From assembly GCF_004565465.1 (NCBI RefSeq), contig NZ_SRHY01000003.1:62001-126000 (forward strand): DNA of 64,000 bases, given 5' to 3'. The notes beneath the pieces were generated by a model. That model was given only the letters and a program-made list of their open reading frames with translations, made no database searches and had not been told where the DNA came from. The translations under genes were made by a program, and so were the position numbers. This document shows positions 27,129 to 37,111 of this stretch, piece by piece; position 1 is the first letter of the stretch, and every line of letters begins with the position of its first letter. The DNA is from Lentibacillus salicampi. GTDB taxonomy: Bacteria > Bacillota > Bacilli > Bacillales > Amphibacillaceae.

Positions 27129-27157
27129 TTGACAAATCGTTTGAAAGTGCATATAAT
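27129..27157 (+). promoter_or_regulatory. Consensus sigma-A promoter of the tRNA pair
   Basis: TTGACA, 17 bases, TATAAT: a perfect match to consensus, 28 bases before the mature tRNA-Gly. This strength is usual for stable RNA. Confidence 0.95.
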
Positions 27158-27185
27158 AATCGTTGTTCGCTAAAAATCAACACGT

Positions 27186-27259
27186 GCGGGTGTAGTTTAG
27201 TGGTAAAACCTCAGCTTCCCAAGCTGATGTCGTGGGTTCGATTCCCATCATCCGCTCCA
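27186..27259 (+). tRNA. tRNA-Gly (anticodon CCC)
   Basis: A 74-nt cloverleaf. The acceptor GCGGGTG pairs with CATCCGC, the D stem is GTTT/AAAC, and the anticodon stem TCAGC/GCTGA has loop TTCCCAA, giving anticodon CCC for codon GGG. The T arm is GTGGG-TTCGATT-CCCAT, and CCA is encoded. It is followed 13 bases later by tRNA-Arg. Confidence 0.95.
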
Positions 27260-27272
27260 TACATAGTATCTT

Positions 27273-27346
27273 GTCCCAGTAGCTCAGCAGGATAGAGCAA
27301 CAGCCTTCTAAGCTGTAGGCCGCAGGTTCGAATCCTGCCTGGGACG
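27273..27346 (+). tRNA. tRNA-Arg (anticodon TCT)
   Basis: A cloverleaf with acceptor GTCCCAG/CTGGGAC. The D stem is GCTC/GAGC, the anticodon stem ACAGC/GCTGT has loop CTTCTAA (anticodon TCT, reading AGA), and the T arm is GCAGG-TTCGAAT-CCTGC. Discriminator G is present, but the genomic sequence continues TTT, so CCA must be added after transcription. Confidence 0.95.
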
Positions 27347-27359
27347 TTTGTCAACCTGG

Positions 27360-27394
27360 GAAACCCGTGTTTTTGATGACTGGGTTTCTTTTTT
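27360..27394 (+). terminator. Terminator of the tRNA unit
   Basis: The stem GAAACCC/GGGTTTC with a 15-base loop is followed directly by TTTTTT, 14 bases after tRNA-Arg. Confidence 0.75.
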
Positions 27395-27497
27395 CATATA
27401 CAATAAAAAATAGTCATGGCACAATTTACAGGTTTTATTTCGCGGGATTCAGGGTATGGCTGGTTATTGAAACACTTGAAACGAAAGGGGTGAATTT

Positions 27498-28478
27498 ATG
27501 GAAAGAAGCTGGGAAAATGTCATTCTTTTCCCGAAATGGCGGACGACCTTAGAAGAGGAAAGTCTTCTGGCACTGAAAGAGAAAAGATATCAGGAAGCAT
27601 TGGCCAAACTGGATCAGTTATTGGGCTTCGGTGTTCAAAACCAGGAAATACTCATCGGTAAGCTTATGTGCCTGATGGAGCTAAATCGGTATCAGGATGC
27701 ACAGGATTTTTGTGAGGATCTGCTAATACATAAGGATGAGAATTACTATCAATATGTGCATATTTACTTAACGATATTATTCCAGACGAGTCAATATCAA
27801 TTGTTAATGGATCAGGTTGAACAGGAATTGGAGAAAAAAATGGTACCGGATGATATGGAAGAACAGTTCCGGCAGCTGTATAATATGAGTCGTAAGATGC
27901 GGCATGAAATCCGGATTGAAAAGTCTCCCGAATACATAAAGGAATTACTAAAAGCAGTTGAAGAGCAAAATCATGTCTATCAGTACACACTCGTTGAACA
28001 AATCCTTAAAATGGATATAACACCTACAGAGCAATTGCAGTCACTCCTAGCAGATGATCGGGTACATCCGGTTACCAAAACAGCAATTTTTATATGGCTT
28101 CAGGATAAGAACATATCAGATGAGGTTTTGGTACAGAAATTAGGTGTTAAGTGGAAAATAGCACCAAATGCTATACCGGCGCTCGACTCGCATCCAACCA
28201 TAAAGCAGACATTCGTGTTCCTGAACGATCAAGAACAAGAGAATCCAACTTTATTTCGGTTAATGGAACAATTGCTGCACCATTATTTTTATGTGCGTTA
28301 CCCGATGGTGCCTGCCGAAGATGATGCCCGGTTTATTGCTGCAGCATTAACAAAAATAGGCGAAGATTATCTCGACATACATATGGAAAAGAGAGAAAAC
28401 AAGGATGAACAGTTGATCCGATATATGGAAGAAATTAAAATGTGTGAAGCTTTATACGCTACGATCATCGAAGCCTAA
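27498..28478 (+). CDS. ysoA: TPR-repeat protein YsoA
   Basis: Soluble 326-residue helical protein. The N-terminal ~130 residues show tetratricopeptide-like pairs (LALKEKRYQEALAKLDQLL, CLMELNRYQDAQDFCEDLL, IYLTILFQTSQYQLLMDQVE). The rest is helical without a recognised catalytic motif. It corresponds to YsoA, which neighbours tig in B. subtilis; no function is established. AAAGGGGTG lies 7 bases before the ATG. It sits between the tRNA pair and tig; the ilv-leu cluster found nearby in B. subtilis (recalled) is not here. Confidence 0.82.
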   Translation: MERSWENVILFPKWRTTLEEESLLALKEKRYQEALAKLDQLLGFGVQNQEILIGKLMCLMELNRYQDAQDFCEDLLIHKDENYYQYVHIYLTILFQTSQYQLLMDQVEQELEKKMVPDDMEEQFRQLYNMSRKMRHEIRIEKSPEYIKELLKAVEEQNHVYQYTLVEQILKMDITPTEQLQSLLADDRVHPVTKTAIFIWLQDKNISDEVLVQKLGVKWKIAPNAIPALDSHPTIKQTFVFLNDQEQENPTLFRLMEQLLHHYFYVRYPMVPAEDDARFIAAALTKIGEDYLDIHMEKRENKDEQLIRYMEEIKMCEALYATIIEA

Positions 28479-28503
28479 ACAGTAAATCAGGTGGGGCTAT
28501 CGG

Positions 28504-28531
28504 TTGAAAGGACACATAATTATGTTATAAT
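28504..28531 (+). promoter_or_regulatory. Sigma-A promoter of tig
   Basis: TTGAAA, 16 bases, TATAAT preceded by TGT (extended -10). The leader to the tig ATG is about 82 bases. Confidence 0.7.
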
Positions 28532-28619
28532 GAGTTGGTTGAAATTTTGCTATTATAAATCGGACGTATGTTAATACACCGTTATCATGAAAGGAATAAT
28601 AGATTTTGGAGGGTATGTT

Positions 28620-29906
28620 ATGTCAGCAAAATGGGAAAAACAAGAAGGGAATCAAGGGCTCCTGACGTTTGATGTCAGTGCCGATGAATTTGATAAAGCG
28701 TTGGATCAGGCATTCAAAAAGGTTGTAAAAGATGTGCAAATCCCTGGATTCCGTAAAGGAAAAGTACCACGTAAAATTTTTGAATCACGTTTTGGCGTCG
28801 AATCCCTGTACCAGGATGCCGTAGATTTGTTGCTGCAGGATGCCTATGCGAATGCTATTGAGGAGACGGGCATTGAACCGATTGAACAGCCTGAAGTTGA
28901 CATTGATCAAATTGAAAAAGGAAAAGATCTTATTTTCAAAGCAACCGTCAATGTTAAACCGGAAGTCACATTAGGTGAGTACAAAGGGTTGGAAGTGGAA
29001 GAGCAGTCAGTTGAAGTCACAGATGAAGATGTAGAACACGAAATCGAACATCAACGTGAACACCATGCTGAACTGATCGTTAAAGATGAAGGCGAAGTCG
29101 AAGAAGGCGACACGGTCGTGATGGATTTTGAAGGCTTTATCGACGGGGAGGCATTTGAAGGCGGAAAAGGTGAAGATTACTCGCTGGAAGTCGGCTCTGG
29201 TCAATTTATTCCCGGTTTTGAAGAGAAATTAATTGGAAAAACGTCCGGGGAAGAAACGGAAATTACGGTCACATTCCCTGAAGATTATCATGCAGAACAC
29301 CTGGCAGGAAAAGAAGCCGTCTTTAAAGTAGTGATTCACGACGTTAAAACAAAAGAAATGCCAGAGTTGGATGATGAATTTGCCAAAGATGTTGATGAAG
29401 AAGTTGAAACACTTGATGAACTGAAAAAGAAGACAAAAGAAAATTTGCAAAGTCAGCGCGAGCAGGAAGCTGATAACGAAAAACGAGAAACATTGATCGA
29501 AAAAGCTTCCGAAAACGCAGAAGCGGATATTCCGAAGCCTATGGTTGAAACGGAATTGGATCGCATGCTCCAGGAATTTGAACAGCGCCTGCAAATGCAA
29601 GGTATGACAATGGACATGTATTATCAGTTCTCCGGTCAGGATAGCGATGCTTTGAAGGGACAGATGCGTGAAGATGCTGAGAAACGTGTCAAAACAAATC
29701 TGACACTTGAAGCGATCTTTAATGCTGAAAATCTTGAAGTAACGGACGAAGATGTTGAAGAAGAGCTAAGTAAAATGGCATCCATGTACGGTACTGAAGT
29801 CGACCAGCTCAAGCAGATGCTGGGCGGGAACGCCGACGCACTTAAGGAAGATCTTAAAGCAAGGAAATCGATTGAGTTCTTAGTTGAAAACAGCCAAACC
29901 GTGTAA
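28620..29906 (+). CDS. tig: Trigger factor
   Basis: Ribosome-associated chaperone and peptidyl-prolyl isomerase acting on nascent chains. The length is 428 residues (B. subtilis 424). The N-terminal ribosome-binding domain holds the signature region [21 protein letters not shown] (residues ~39-59). The FKBP-type PPIase domain (~150-245) has [20 protein letters not shown]. The C-terminal helical domain completes the cradle. The start is ATG at 28620 because GGAGGG lies 6 bases upstream. The protein is very rich in Glu and Asp, consistent with a salt-tolerant host. Confidence 0.97.
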   Translation: MSAKWEKQEGNQGLLTFDVSADEFDKALDQAFKKVVKDVQIPGFRKGKVPRKIFESRFGVESLYQDAVDLLLQDAYANAIEETGIEPIEQPEVDIDQIEKGKDLIFKATVNVKPEVTLGEYKGLEVEEQSVEVTDEDVEHEIEHQREHHAELIVKDEGEVEEGDTVVMDFEGFIDGEAFEGGKGEDYSLEVGSGQFIPGFEEKLIGKTSGEETEITVTFPEDYHAEHLAGKEAVFKVVIHDVKTKEMPELDDEFAKDVDEEVETLDELKKKTKENLQSQREQEADNEKRETLIEKASENAEADIPKPMVETELDRMLQEFEQRLQMQGMTMDMYYQFSGQDSDALKGQMREDAEKRVKTNLTLEAIFNAENLEVTDEDVEEELSKMASMYGTEVDQLKQMLGGNADALKEDLKARKSIEFLVENSQTV

Positions 29907-29938
29907 GGTGTGCGGATAACTCAATGAAATAATTGTAG

Positions 29939-29972
29939 TAAAACAAGGTGCGAGTTATCGCACCTTGTTTTA
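29939..29972 (+). terminator. Terminator of tig
   Basis: A 15-bp stem TAAAACAAGGTGCGA/TCGCACCTTGTTTTA with a GTTA loop, 33 bases after the stop. Confidence 0.85.
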
Positions 29973-30178
29973 CACTTTTTCCGTATATTAAGCGGGGCTA
30001 AAGGTTACCTCCTCGGTAAATGTCCGATTCTGTCAGCAAGGAAATAACGCTCCGCTGAAAATCAAGTGCCACTTTCGTTATTTTTTGTTATCGATCCTGT
30101 CCAATGAACATACGCTAATAAAAGAATGACTTGAATGTGGCATAGTTGTGTATAACGTCAGATATGATAAGTTGTAGA
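29973..30178. other. Non-coding stretch between tig and clpX
   Basis: About 200 bases without a supported gene. It contains a weak hairpin AAATAACG/CGTTATTT followed by TTTTG near 30045-30090, which may be a second terminator. A frame of 63 codons starting at 30146 has no ribosome binding site and reads through the R4 hairpin, so I do not call it. Confidence 0.5.
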
Positions 30179-30238
30179 TGGCCTTATAAGGAAAACGACG
30201 CCTTCACTAAAGAACGAATGGATGCACGTTTTTCTAAA
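30179..30238 (+). repeat. Hairpin repeat, family R4, copy a
   Basis: The stretch GGCCTTATAAGGAAAACGAC continues to CTTCACTAAAGAACGAATGG and GATGCACGTTTTTCTAA. It matches 44718-44774 at most positions by eye and can fold on itself (A-rich left arm, T-rich right arm). It lies ~50 bases upstream of the clpX promoter. Confidence 0.6.
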
Positions 30239-30264
30239 TCAGCTTTTGCAGAAGAGTTATTGTT

Positions 30265-30292
30265 TTGTTTTCACATTCTGATTTGGTATGAT
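30265..30292 (+). promoter_or_regulatory. Candidate sigma-A promoter of clpX
   Basis: TTGTTT, 16 bases, TATGAT preceded by TGG (extended -10), 68 bases before the clpX ATG. Confidence 0.55.
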
Positions 30293-30359
30293 GACGTTAA
30301 GTTAAAATGTACACAAAAAGATAAGAAGCAGATTTAAACCTTTTAGGAGTGAAATTGTA

Positions 30360-31640
30360 ATGTTTAAATTCAATGAAGAAAAGGGACAATTAAAGTGTTC
30401 GTTTTGCGGCAAGAGCCAGGATCAGGTTCGCAAATTAGTGGCTGGTCCGGGCGTTTATATATGTGATGAATGTATCGAGCTTTGTACAGAAATCGTGGAA
30501 GAGGAACTCGGTACGGAGGAAGCTACTGAGTTTGAAGAACTTCCTAAACCAAAGGAAATTAATGAAACACTGGCAGATTATGTGATTGGCCAGGAAGAAG
30601 CTAAAAAGAATTTGTCTGTAGCGGTGTATAATCATTATAAACGAATTAACACACCTCAAAATAATTCCGACGATGTCGAGCTGGCAAAGAGCAATATCGC
30701 CATGCTTGGGCCCACCGGCTCCGGTAAAACACTGCTTGCCCAAACACTTGCAAGAATCTTGAATGTACCGTTTGCGATGGCGGATGCAACGTCGCTGACG
30801 GAAGCTGGATATGTCGGCGAAGACGTTGAAAACATTCTGCTGAAATTAATTCAGGCAGCAGATTATGATGTGGAAAAAGCGGAAAAAGGCATCATCTATA
30901 TTGATGAAGTTGATAAAGTCGCCCGTAAGTCGGAAAACCCTTCCATCACCCGTGACGTGTCCGGAGAAGGTGTACAGCAGGCACTCCTGAAAATTCTGGA
31001 AGGAACAGTAGCCAGTGTGCCTCCACAGGGCGGACGGAAGCACCCACATCAGGAATTTATTCAGATTGATACAACCAACGTATTATTTATTGTCGGTGGT
31101 GCATTTGATGGAATTGATCAGATTGTGAAACGCCGTTTGGGTAAAAAGGTTATTGGCTTCGGATCTGATAGTCAGCAGGAGGATCTGGACCAAAGTGAAC
31201 TGTTGCAGAAAGTATTGCCGGAAGATCTGTTGCGGTACGGTCTGATACCGGAATTTATTGGCAGAATCCCGGTGATCGGCAGCCTGGCCCCACTTGATGA
31301 GGATGCGTTAGTTGAAATTCTGACAAAACCGAAAAATGCTCTGGTTAAACAGTATGAAAAACTCTTTGAAATTGATAATGTTGAGCTTCAATTTGAAGAA
31401 GAAGCACTCAGAGCGATTGCCAACAGAGCGATTGAACGGAAAACTGGAGCACGTGGTCTACGGTCGATTATTGAAAGTATTATGCTGGATGTCATGTTCG
31501 ACCTTCCTTCCCGCGACGATATTGAAACATGCATCATTACAAAAGATACAGTTGAAATTGAAAATGGAAGACCAAAATTGGTGTTCCATGATGGTACCGT
31601 CCAGGATGAAAATGAAAACTCGCCAAGAGAGAGTGCATAA
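30360..31640 (+). CDS. clpX: ATP-dependent Clp protease ATP-binding subunit ClpX
   Basis: AAA+ unfoldase that feeds substrates to ClpP. The length is 426 residues (B. subtilis 420). The N-terminal zinc-binding domain has four cysteines, C13, C16, C35 and C38 (CSFCGK, CDECIEL). The AAA+ module has Walker [13 protein letters not shown] (~118), Walker [10 protein letters not shown] (~180) and sensor 2 GARGLR. The loop KKVIGFG carries the IGF tripeptide that docks on ClpP. TAGGAGTG lies 7 bases before the ATG. lonA is the next gene; lonB, between them in B. subtilis, is missing. Confidence 0.97.
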   Translation: MFKFNEEKGQLKCSFCGKSQDQVRKLVAGPGVYICDECIELCTEIVEEELGTEEATEFEELPKPKEINETLADYVIGQEEAKKNLSVAVYNHYKRINTPQNNSDDVELAKSNIAMLGPTGSGKTLLAQTLARILNVPFAMADATSLTEAGYVGEDVENILLKLIQAADYDVEKAEKGIIYIDEVDKVARKSENPSITRDVSGEGVQQALLKILEGTVASVPPQGGRKHPHQEFIQIDTTNVLFIVGGAFDGIDQIVKRRLGKKVIGFGSDSQQEDLDQSELLQKVLPEDLLRYGLIPEFIGRIPVIGSLAPLDEDALVEILTKPKNALVKQYEKLFEIDNVELQFEEEALRAIANRAIERKTGARGLRSIIESIMLDVMFDLPSRDDIETCIITKDTVEIENGRPKLVFHDGTVQDENENSPRESA

Positions 31641-31666
31641 TTCAGATGAATGAAATTTAATATTCC

Positions 31667-31738
31667 GGGACTGACATTCGTTTGAGCCTCTGGCAACCAG
31701 CGGGCAAGAGGCAATCAGATGGATGTCAGTCTCTTTCT
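31667..31738 (+). terminator. Terminator of clpX
   Basis: The outer 13-bp stem GGGACTGACATTC/GGATGTCAGTCTC (two G-T pairs) encloses an inner GCCTCT/AGAGGC. A TTTCT tail follows. Confidence 0.7.
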
Positions 31739-31837
31739 ATGTTTCAATGATCTGAGTAATTTTTTTCGACCGGGCTATACTATGACAAGTAGTCATCATT
31801 TACAAACAGGTACGTTTTCTATAAACTTTTTCTGAAA

Positions 31838-31973
31838 GAGGCTGGGACAAAACGAAAAATTCAGCACAAAAATCGGACAATTAATTGAATTGGCGAAGTA
31901 TATTTCCGTAGCGGGTTATTCCAGTTTTGTTGTTCGGATTTTTTCCTGGTACAAATACTTATGTCCCAGGCTC
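31838..31973. repeat. Inverted-terminus repeat, family R3, copy b
   Basis: The ends are GAGGCTGGGACAAAA and the complementary TTATGTCCCAGGCTC type (GTCCCAGGCTC at 31963-31973), 136 bp apart. The interior has AAATCGGACA and TTGTTCGGATTTTTT, the same paired motif as in copy a, but no nested insert. It occupies the clpX-lonA gap where lonB would be expected. Confidence 0.8.
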
Positions 31974-32065
31974 ATTTATGGGCAGTTAGCTGCCGTATTT
32001 TTGACGGTTTACTGACCAATAGATGCACGGAAATTATTCCAGTATAGATGGGGGTATACATAACC

Positions 32066-34402
32066 ATGACCAAAGAAGCGACACAACTGCCTCTCCTGCC
32101 ATTGCGGGGATTGCTCGTCTTTCCATCTATGGTGTTGCACCTGGATGTTGGACGCGAGAAATCTGTCGCAGCTCTGGAAAAAGCAATGATGGGGGACCAA
32201 ACCATTTTCCTTGCTGCCCAAAAACAAGTCAGCCTGGACAAACCGGAGTCAAAAGATATTTATCAAATTGGCACCGCTGCATATGTCAAACAAATGCTGA
32301 AGCTTCCCAATGGCACTATGCGCGTATTGGTAGAAGGGCTCAGGCGTGGAGAAATCAGCCGTTATATCGATGAAAATGAAGAATTTACAGTTGAGATAAA
32401 TGAGCTGGAAGATGAACATGGAGAACAGAATGAAGAAGAAGCACTTATGCGTTCACTACTCAAACAATTCGAACAATACATAAACGTTTCACAAAAAATA
32501 ACAAAGGAAACATTAGCTACTGTAACGGATATTGATGAACCGGGCAGGCTTGCCGATATTGTAACGTCTCACCTGTCCCTGAAGATAAAGGACAAGCAGG
32601 ATTTATTGGAAATGGTGAATGTCAAAGAGCGTTTGCAGCATTTAGTTCAACTCATCTCAAACGAAAAGAAAGTGCTTGATCTGGAAAAGAAAATCGGCCA
32701 ACGTGTCAAAACGTCGATGGAAAAAACCCAAAAAGAATATTATTTGCGTGAGCAGTTAAAGGCCATCCAGAAAGAGCTTGGAGAAAAAGAAGGAAAATCC
32801 GGTGAAGCAGAACAACTAAGAGAAAAAGTCGACGCTTCAGATATGCCGGACCGGATTACTGAAGTAGCGATGAAAGAACTCAATCGATTTGAAAAAGTTC
32901 CACAAAGTTCCGCTGAGAGTTCGGTTATCCGGAACTATATTGAATGGCTTTTAGCACTGCCATGGACGGAAAAAACGAACGATACGATTGAAATTGACAA
33001 AGCACAGGATATATTGGATGAAGATCATTACGGACTTGAAAAAATAAAAGAACGAATACTCGAATATCTGGCTGTTCAAAAGTTGACAGAATCCATTAAA
33101 GGGCCCATTCTTTGTCTTGTTGGACCACCGGGAGTCGGCAAGACGTCCCTGGCTAAATCGATTGCCCGTTCCATCAATCGAAATTTTGTCCGTATTTCCC
33201 TTGGCGGCATTCGTGACGAAGCTGAAATCCGCGGCCATCGGCGAACGTATATTGGCGCCATGCCAGGTCGGATTATTCAGGGAATGAAAAAAGCCGAAAC
33301 GGTTAACCCGGTATTTTTGCTTGATGAAGTCGATAAAATGGCTACCGATTTCCGCGGCGATCCATCTTCCGCGATGCTCGAGGTGCTGGACCCCGAACAG
33401 AACAGCCATTTCAGTGATCACTTTATTGAGGAAACATACGACTTATCAAATGTACTGTTTATTGCGACGGCCAATTATGTCCATAACATCCCTGGACCAC
33501 TAATGGACCGGATGGAGCTTATATCGATAGCAGGTTATACGGAAGTGGAAAAGCTGCATATTGCAAGGGAACATCTATTTCCAAAACAGCTGAAAGAAAA
33601 TGGATTAAAAAGAAGCAATCTACAAATCCGTGATGAGGCCCTGTTGAAATTGATCAGAACCTATACACGTGAAGCTGGTGTCCGGAGCCTTGAGCGTCAG
33701 TTGGCCAAGCTTTGTAGAAAAGCTGCAAAGATTATTATTTCCGGTGAAAGGAAACGTGTGATTGTTACCGAAAAAAGTATAGAAGAATTGCTTGGCAAAC
33801 CCTCGTTTCGATATGGAATGCGGGAACAAGAAAATCAGGTGGGCGCTGCTACAGGTTTGGCATACACAACTGCCGGCGGTGATATTTTATCAATTGAAGT
33901 TTCGCATTACCCTGGCAAAGGGAAATTAACGCTTACAGGTAAGTTGGGAGATGTGATGCAGGAATCAGCCCAGGCTGCGTTTAGCTACATACGTTCGCGT
34001 GCTGATGAATTGAATATTGATCCTGATTTTCATGAAAAAAATGATATTCATATTCATGTCCCTGAAGGCGCCACACCAAAAGATGGACCATCAGCCGGTA
34101 TAACAATGGCAACAGCTCTTGTTTCGGCATTAACGGGCAGAGCAGTGAAAAAAGAAGTCGGTATGACAGGAGAAATTACCCTGAGGGGCCGCGTGCTGCC
34201 GATTGGGGGTTTGAAGGAAAAGTCCCTGAGTGCACATCGGGCAGGTCTGACGACGATTATTATCCCGGAAGAAAATGAAAAAAATATTGAGGATATACCG
34301 GAAAGCGTGCGCGATGAGCTGTCATTTATTAAAGTGAACCATTTGGATCAAGTATTAGAACACGCATTGACGGAGGAAAAACATGAAAGTAACGAACGCT
34401 GA
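32066..34402 (+). CDS. lonA: ATP-dependent protease LonA
   Basis: Self-compartmentalised AAA+ serine protease for damaged and regulatory proteins. The length is 778 residues (B. subtilis 774). The N-terminal substrate domain starts [20 protein letters not shown]. The AAA+ module has [13 protein letters not shown] (~350) and [10 protein letters not shown]. The C-terminal protease has the catalytic serine in KDGPSAGIT (~677) and its lysine partner about 43 residues later. The start is ATG at 32066, with GGGGG about 11 bases upstream and agreement with the family N terminus; ATG 32048 has no site. It overlaps ysxC by 20 bases. Confidence 0.96.
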   Translation: MTKEATQLPLLPLRGLLVFPSMVLHLDVGREKSVAALEKAMMGDQTIFLAAQKQVSLDKPESKDIYQIGTAAYVKQMLKLPNGTMRVLVEGLRRGEISRYIDENEEFTVEINELEDEHGEQNEEEALMRSLLKQFEQYINVSQKITKETLATVTDIDEPGRLADIVTSHLSLKIKDKQDLLEMVNVKERLQHLVQLISNEKKVLDLEKKIGQRVKTSMEKTQKEYYLREQLKAIQKELGEKEGKSGEAEQLREKVDASDMPDRITEVAMKELNRFEKVPQSSAESSVIRNYIEWLLALPWTEKTNDTIEIDKAQDILDEDHYGLEKIKERILEYLAVQKLTESIKGPILCLVGPPGVGKTSLAKSIARSINRNFVRISLGGIRDEAEIRGHRRTYIGAMPGRIIQGMKKAETVNPVFLLDEVDKMATDFRGDPSSAMLEVLDPEQNSHFSDHFIEETYDLSNVLFIATANYVHNIPGPLMDRMELISIAGYTEVEKLHIAREHLFPKQLKENGLKRSNLQIRDEALLKLIRTYTREAGVRSLERQLAKLCRKAAKIIISGERKRVIVTEKSIEELLGKPSFRYGMREQENQVGAATGLAYTTAGGDILSIEVSHYPGKGKLTLTGKLGDVMQESAQAAFSYIRSRADELNIDPDFHEKNDIHIHVPEGATPKDGPSAGITMATALVSALTGRAVKKEVGMTGEITLRGRVLPIGGLKEKSLSAHRAGLTTIIIPEENEKNIEDIPESVRDELSFIKVNHLDQVLEHALTEEKHESNER

Positions 34403-34964
34403 AATTGTTATAAGTGCCGTCAGCCAAAAGCAGTATCCGAACGACCAGCTTCCGGAAATAGCATTGGCTGGCCGTTCAAATGTCGGAAAATCATCGTTTA
34501 TCAATAAACTGATCCAGCGAAAAAATTTGGCCCGGACGTCATCCAAACCGGGTAAAACACAGACAATCAATTTTTATAAAATGAACAGTCAATTTTATTT
34601 TGTTGATGTCCCCGGCTATGGCTATGCGAAAGTTTCCAAAAAAGAGCGGGAAAAATGGGGCATCATGATGGAAGAATATTTTGAGATAAGGGAAACACTG
34701 AAAGCATGTGCTCTGATTACCGATATTCGGCATGAGCCAACACAAGATGATGTCTTAATGTATAATTTTTTGAAGTACTATGAGCTTCCAGTAATGGTTA
34801 TCGCCACAAAGCTTGATAAAATTGCCAAAGGGAAACGCGCCAGTCACATAAAGCAAACGCATCAGATATTGGAAGTTCAATCTGAGGATATCGTCATCCC
34901 TTTTTCAGCAGAAACCGGTGAAGGCAAAGATGATGCTTGGCGGGCTATCCGACAATTTATCTAA
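34383..34964 (+). CDS. ysxC: Ribosome biogenesis GTPase EngB/YsxC
   Basis: Essential GTPase for 50S subunit assembly (193 residues; B. subtilis 195). The G motifs are in order: G1 [10 protein letters not shown] (~28), G2 region [14 protein letters not shown]3 DVPGYGYA (~73), G4 ATKLDK (~142) and G5 FSAETG. Its ATG lies inside the end of lonA (20-base overlap) with GGAGGA 6 bases upstream, so translation is coupled to LonA. Confidence 0.96.
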   Translation: MKVTNAEIVISAVSQKQYPNDQLPEIALAGRSNVGKSSFINKLIQRKNLARTSSKPGKTQTINFYKMNSQFYFVDVPGYGYAKVSKKEREKWGIMMEEYFEIRETLKACALITDIRHEPTQDDVLMYNFLKYYELPVMVIATKLDKIAKGKRASHIKQTHQILEVQSEDIVIPFSAETGEGKDDAWRAIRQFI

Positions 34965-34975
34965 AAGGCTTCATT

Positions 34976-35017
34976 AAAAAGTAATCCGACCCGATTGAGG
35001 AGCCGGATTACTTTTTT
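34976..35017. terminator. Bidirectional terminator between ysxC and ysxD
   Basis: The stem AAAAAGTAATCCG/CGGATTACTTTTTT flanks a 15-base loop. It has T tracts on both sides and overlaps the last codons of ysxD on the minus strand. Confidence 0.85.
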
Positions 35018-35502
35018 CTTTTGAGCCAGTATATCCCGATGATAATTAGGATTATCGGCCAAAAACGTTCCAGTAATGATGTAACGTCATAAACCCAGCC
35101 AAACGCTGCGGGTAATTGAACTGAAAAAATAAGGAAAATAGAAATTGCACTTATGATGATGCCGGTAAAAATCCCGCTTTTTGTTCGTAACCCACGGATG
35201 ATAAAAGCAATGCCAACCATTAACGGATAAACAGCCCAATGATCAATCCAGAACGTATAATGGTTAAGTCCGTGAAAGTGAATTCCCAGCCCTAATACAA
35301 TCGTCCCGCTCAACAAGTGCTGATAATCTCTGGCTGTATAACTGTGAATAAGTAACGCAATACCGATAATAATAAGCAATGTCGGCCATGAATAGAAATC
35401 GGTTATAATGGGGATTTTTAACTCTCGTAATAAAAAGTAAACACCGATGCCGATTAATATATAAGCAGCAAAAGAATGTTGCCGTTTCAAGTGGTTCACC
35501 AA
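35008..35502 (-). CDS. ysxD: YsxD-like membrane protein with LiaI/LiaF-type transmembrane region
   Basis: Membrane protein of 164 residues with about seven hydrophobic segments, alternating short polar turns, in the style of the LiaI/LiaF (DUF5668) transmembrane region: YILIGIGVYFLL, PTLLIIIGIALLI and FWPIILIIIGIYWLKRKK. It corresponds by position and length to B. subtilis YsxD (165). Function is unknown; related proteins act in envelope-stress sensing. The start is uncertain: the frame opens at TTG 35502, and the next TTG five codons on (35490) has GGTGA 5 bases upstream. It lies on the minus strand between ysxC and hemA. Confidence 0.75.
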   Translation of the reverse strand: MVNHLKRQHSFAAYILIGIGVYFLLRELKIPIITDFYSWPTLLIIIGIALLIHSYTARDYQHLLSGTIVLGLGIHFHGLNHYTFWIDHWAVYPLMVGIAFIIRGLRTKSGIFTGIIISAISIFLIFSVQLPAAFGWVYDVTSLLERFWPIILIIIGIYWLKRKK

Positions 35503-35676
35503 CTTTCATGTTTAGAGTTACACTTCATGTATAGCTCCCGACTGGCAGATTTCTTGCGTATTCCCAAATGCGTGTGATAAAGTACAAACGGATTAACATA
35601 CAATGAAGTACGATTGAACCTTTATTTTGGTTTCAAAATCTGTTCACATTTTAAGACAATTATTATGGGTTGTCCA

Positions 35677-35685
35677 TGTTATAAT
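35677..35685 (+). promoter_or_regulatory. Extended -10 promoter of the hem operon
   Basis: TGTTATAAT is an extended -10 with perfect TATAAT, 34 bases before the hemA ATG. No matching -35 hexamer is seen. A second half of a PerR box (TTATAATNATTATAA) is absent. Confidence 0.6.
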
Positions 35686-35719
35686 AAGGGTTGACGTTTT
35701 AGAGTTTTTGGGGGTCATT

Positions 35720-37093
35720 ATGGTGCATATACTCAAAGTTGGTTTTAATTATAAATCAGCACCTTTGGAAATCAGGGAACGGTTTATGATTTCTGAAGAT
35801 GCTATTGATAAAGCGATGATAGAGCTGAAGAAGCAAAAAAGCATTCTTGAAAATGTCATTGTCTCCACGTGTAACCGGACAGAAGTTTTTGCTGTAGCCG
35901 ATCAGGTTCATACAGGGCGTTATTATATTAAGCAATTTCTTGCTGACTGGCTGCAGATTGATAAAGAAGACATTTCACCATATCTGCGCATAACCGAAAG
36001 TGATGCAGCGGTTGAACATTTATTCCGGGTGACTTCAGGGCTGGATTCGATGGTTCTGGGCGAAACCCAAATCCTGGGTCAGGTTAAACATGCTTTTTTG
36101 ACCGCTCAGGAAAATCAGACGACCGGAACGATTTTTAATGAATTGTTCAAGCAAGCCATTACATTTGCCAAAAAAGCGCATAAAGATACAGCGATTGGTG
36201 AACACGCTGTATCTGTAAGCTATGCAGCTGTTGAACTGGCAAAGAAAATTTTTGGCAATTTACAATCAAAACATGTGGTCATCCTCGGAGCCGGCAAAAT
36301 GGGCGAATTGGCAGCCCGGAACATACATGGTTCCGGAGCGCCGAATATGACGGTGGTTAATCGCACGTTTGAAAAAGCCCAGGCAATGGCCGAAACGTTC
36401 CAGGCACAGGCGAAACCTGTTGAACAATTACAGGAACTGCTTTATGATGCCGATATTCTAATCAGTTCAACAGGATCAGATTCAGTCATGTTATCAAAGG
36501 AATCGGTGGAAGCCATTCAGAAACACCGCAAAGGCAGGGCGCTATTCTTTGTTGATATTGCTGTTCCACGTGATTTGGATCCGGCGATTGGTGAATTGGA
36601 CAATGTATTCCTGTATGACATTGATGATCTTCAGCATATTGTTGATGAAAATCTGGCAACAAGAAAAGCTGCCGCTGAAAACATTGAAATCATGCTTGAA
36701 GCAGAAATCTCCGCGTTTAATGACTGGATTCAAACACTTGGCGTTGTCCCGGTTATATCGGCACTGCGCAAAAAAGCGTTATCCATTCAGGCGGAAACCA
36801 TGAAAAGTATTGAACGAAAAATGCCGGATTTAACGGTACGTGAGAAGAAAGTCTTGAACAAACATACCAAGAGTATTGTGAATCAGCTGTTAAAACAACC
36901 GGTGACACAGGCCAAGGAGTTGGCTGCAAATGATAATAAAGAAGAAGCACTCCAGCAATTTATCGATATTTTTGGAATTGAAGATGCTGTCCAGGAAGAG
37001 CTGCAAAGACAGGCTAAAAAAAGTAAGCCAACATTAAACGAAACAGACGAAAAAGTATCCTTTCCTGTTACCGAAAGCATATCTTTGCGATAG
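35720..37093 (+). CDS. hemA: Glutamyl-tRNA reductase
   Basis: First committed enzyme of C5-pathway haem synthesis: reduces glutamyl-tRNA to glutamate-1-semialdehyde with NADPH. The length is 457 residues (B. subtilis 455). The catalytic cysteine is C51 in VSTCNRTE. The tRNA-binding domain contains [17 protein letters not shown] (~110). The NADPH domain has [17 protein letters not shown] (~190), and a C-terminal dimerisation helix follows. The start is ATG at 35720 (GGGGG 5 bases upstream); the frame is open 93 bases further up but lacks a signal. It heads hemAXCDBL. Confidence 0.97.
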   Translation: MVHILKVGFNYKSAPLEIRERFMISEDAIDKAMIELKKQKSILENVIVSTCNRTEVFAVADQVHTGRYYIKQFLADWLQIDKEDISPYLRITESDAAVEHLFRVTSGLDSMVLGETQILGQVKHAFLTAQENQTTGTIFNELFKQAITFAKKAHKDTAIGEHAVSVSYAAVELAKKIFGNLQSKHVVILGAGKMGELAARNIHGSGAPNMTVVNRTFEKAQAMAETFQAQAKPVEQLQELLYDADILISSTGSDSVMLSKESVEAIQKHRKGRALFFVDIAVPRDLDPAIGELDNVFLYDIDDLQHIVDENLATRKAAAENIEIMLEAEISAFNDWIQTLGVVPVISALRKKALSIQAETMKSIERKMPDLTVREKKVLNKHTKSIVNQLLKQPVTQAKELAANDNKEEALQQFIDIFGIEDAVQEELQRQAKKSKPTLNETDEKVSFPVTESISLR

Positions 37094-37111
37094 GATGAAA
37101 GGAATTGCCTT

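Noticed and set aside
30146..30337. A 63-codon frame upstream of clpX
   Set aside because: No ribosome binding site, no recognisable domain, and it reads through the R4 hairpin and into the clpX promoter region.
31641..32065. CtsR operator upstream of lonA
   Set aside because: No tandem GGTCAAA heptads are visible in the gap.
35640..35700. PerR box at the hemA promoter
   Set aside because: Only one half (TTATAAT) is present; the second half of the inverted repeat is missing.
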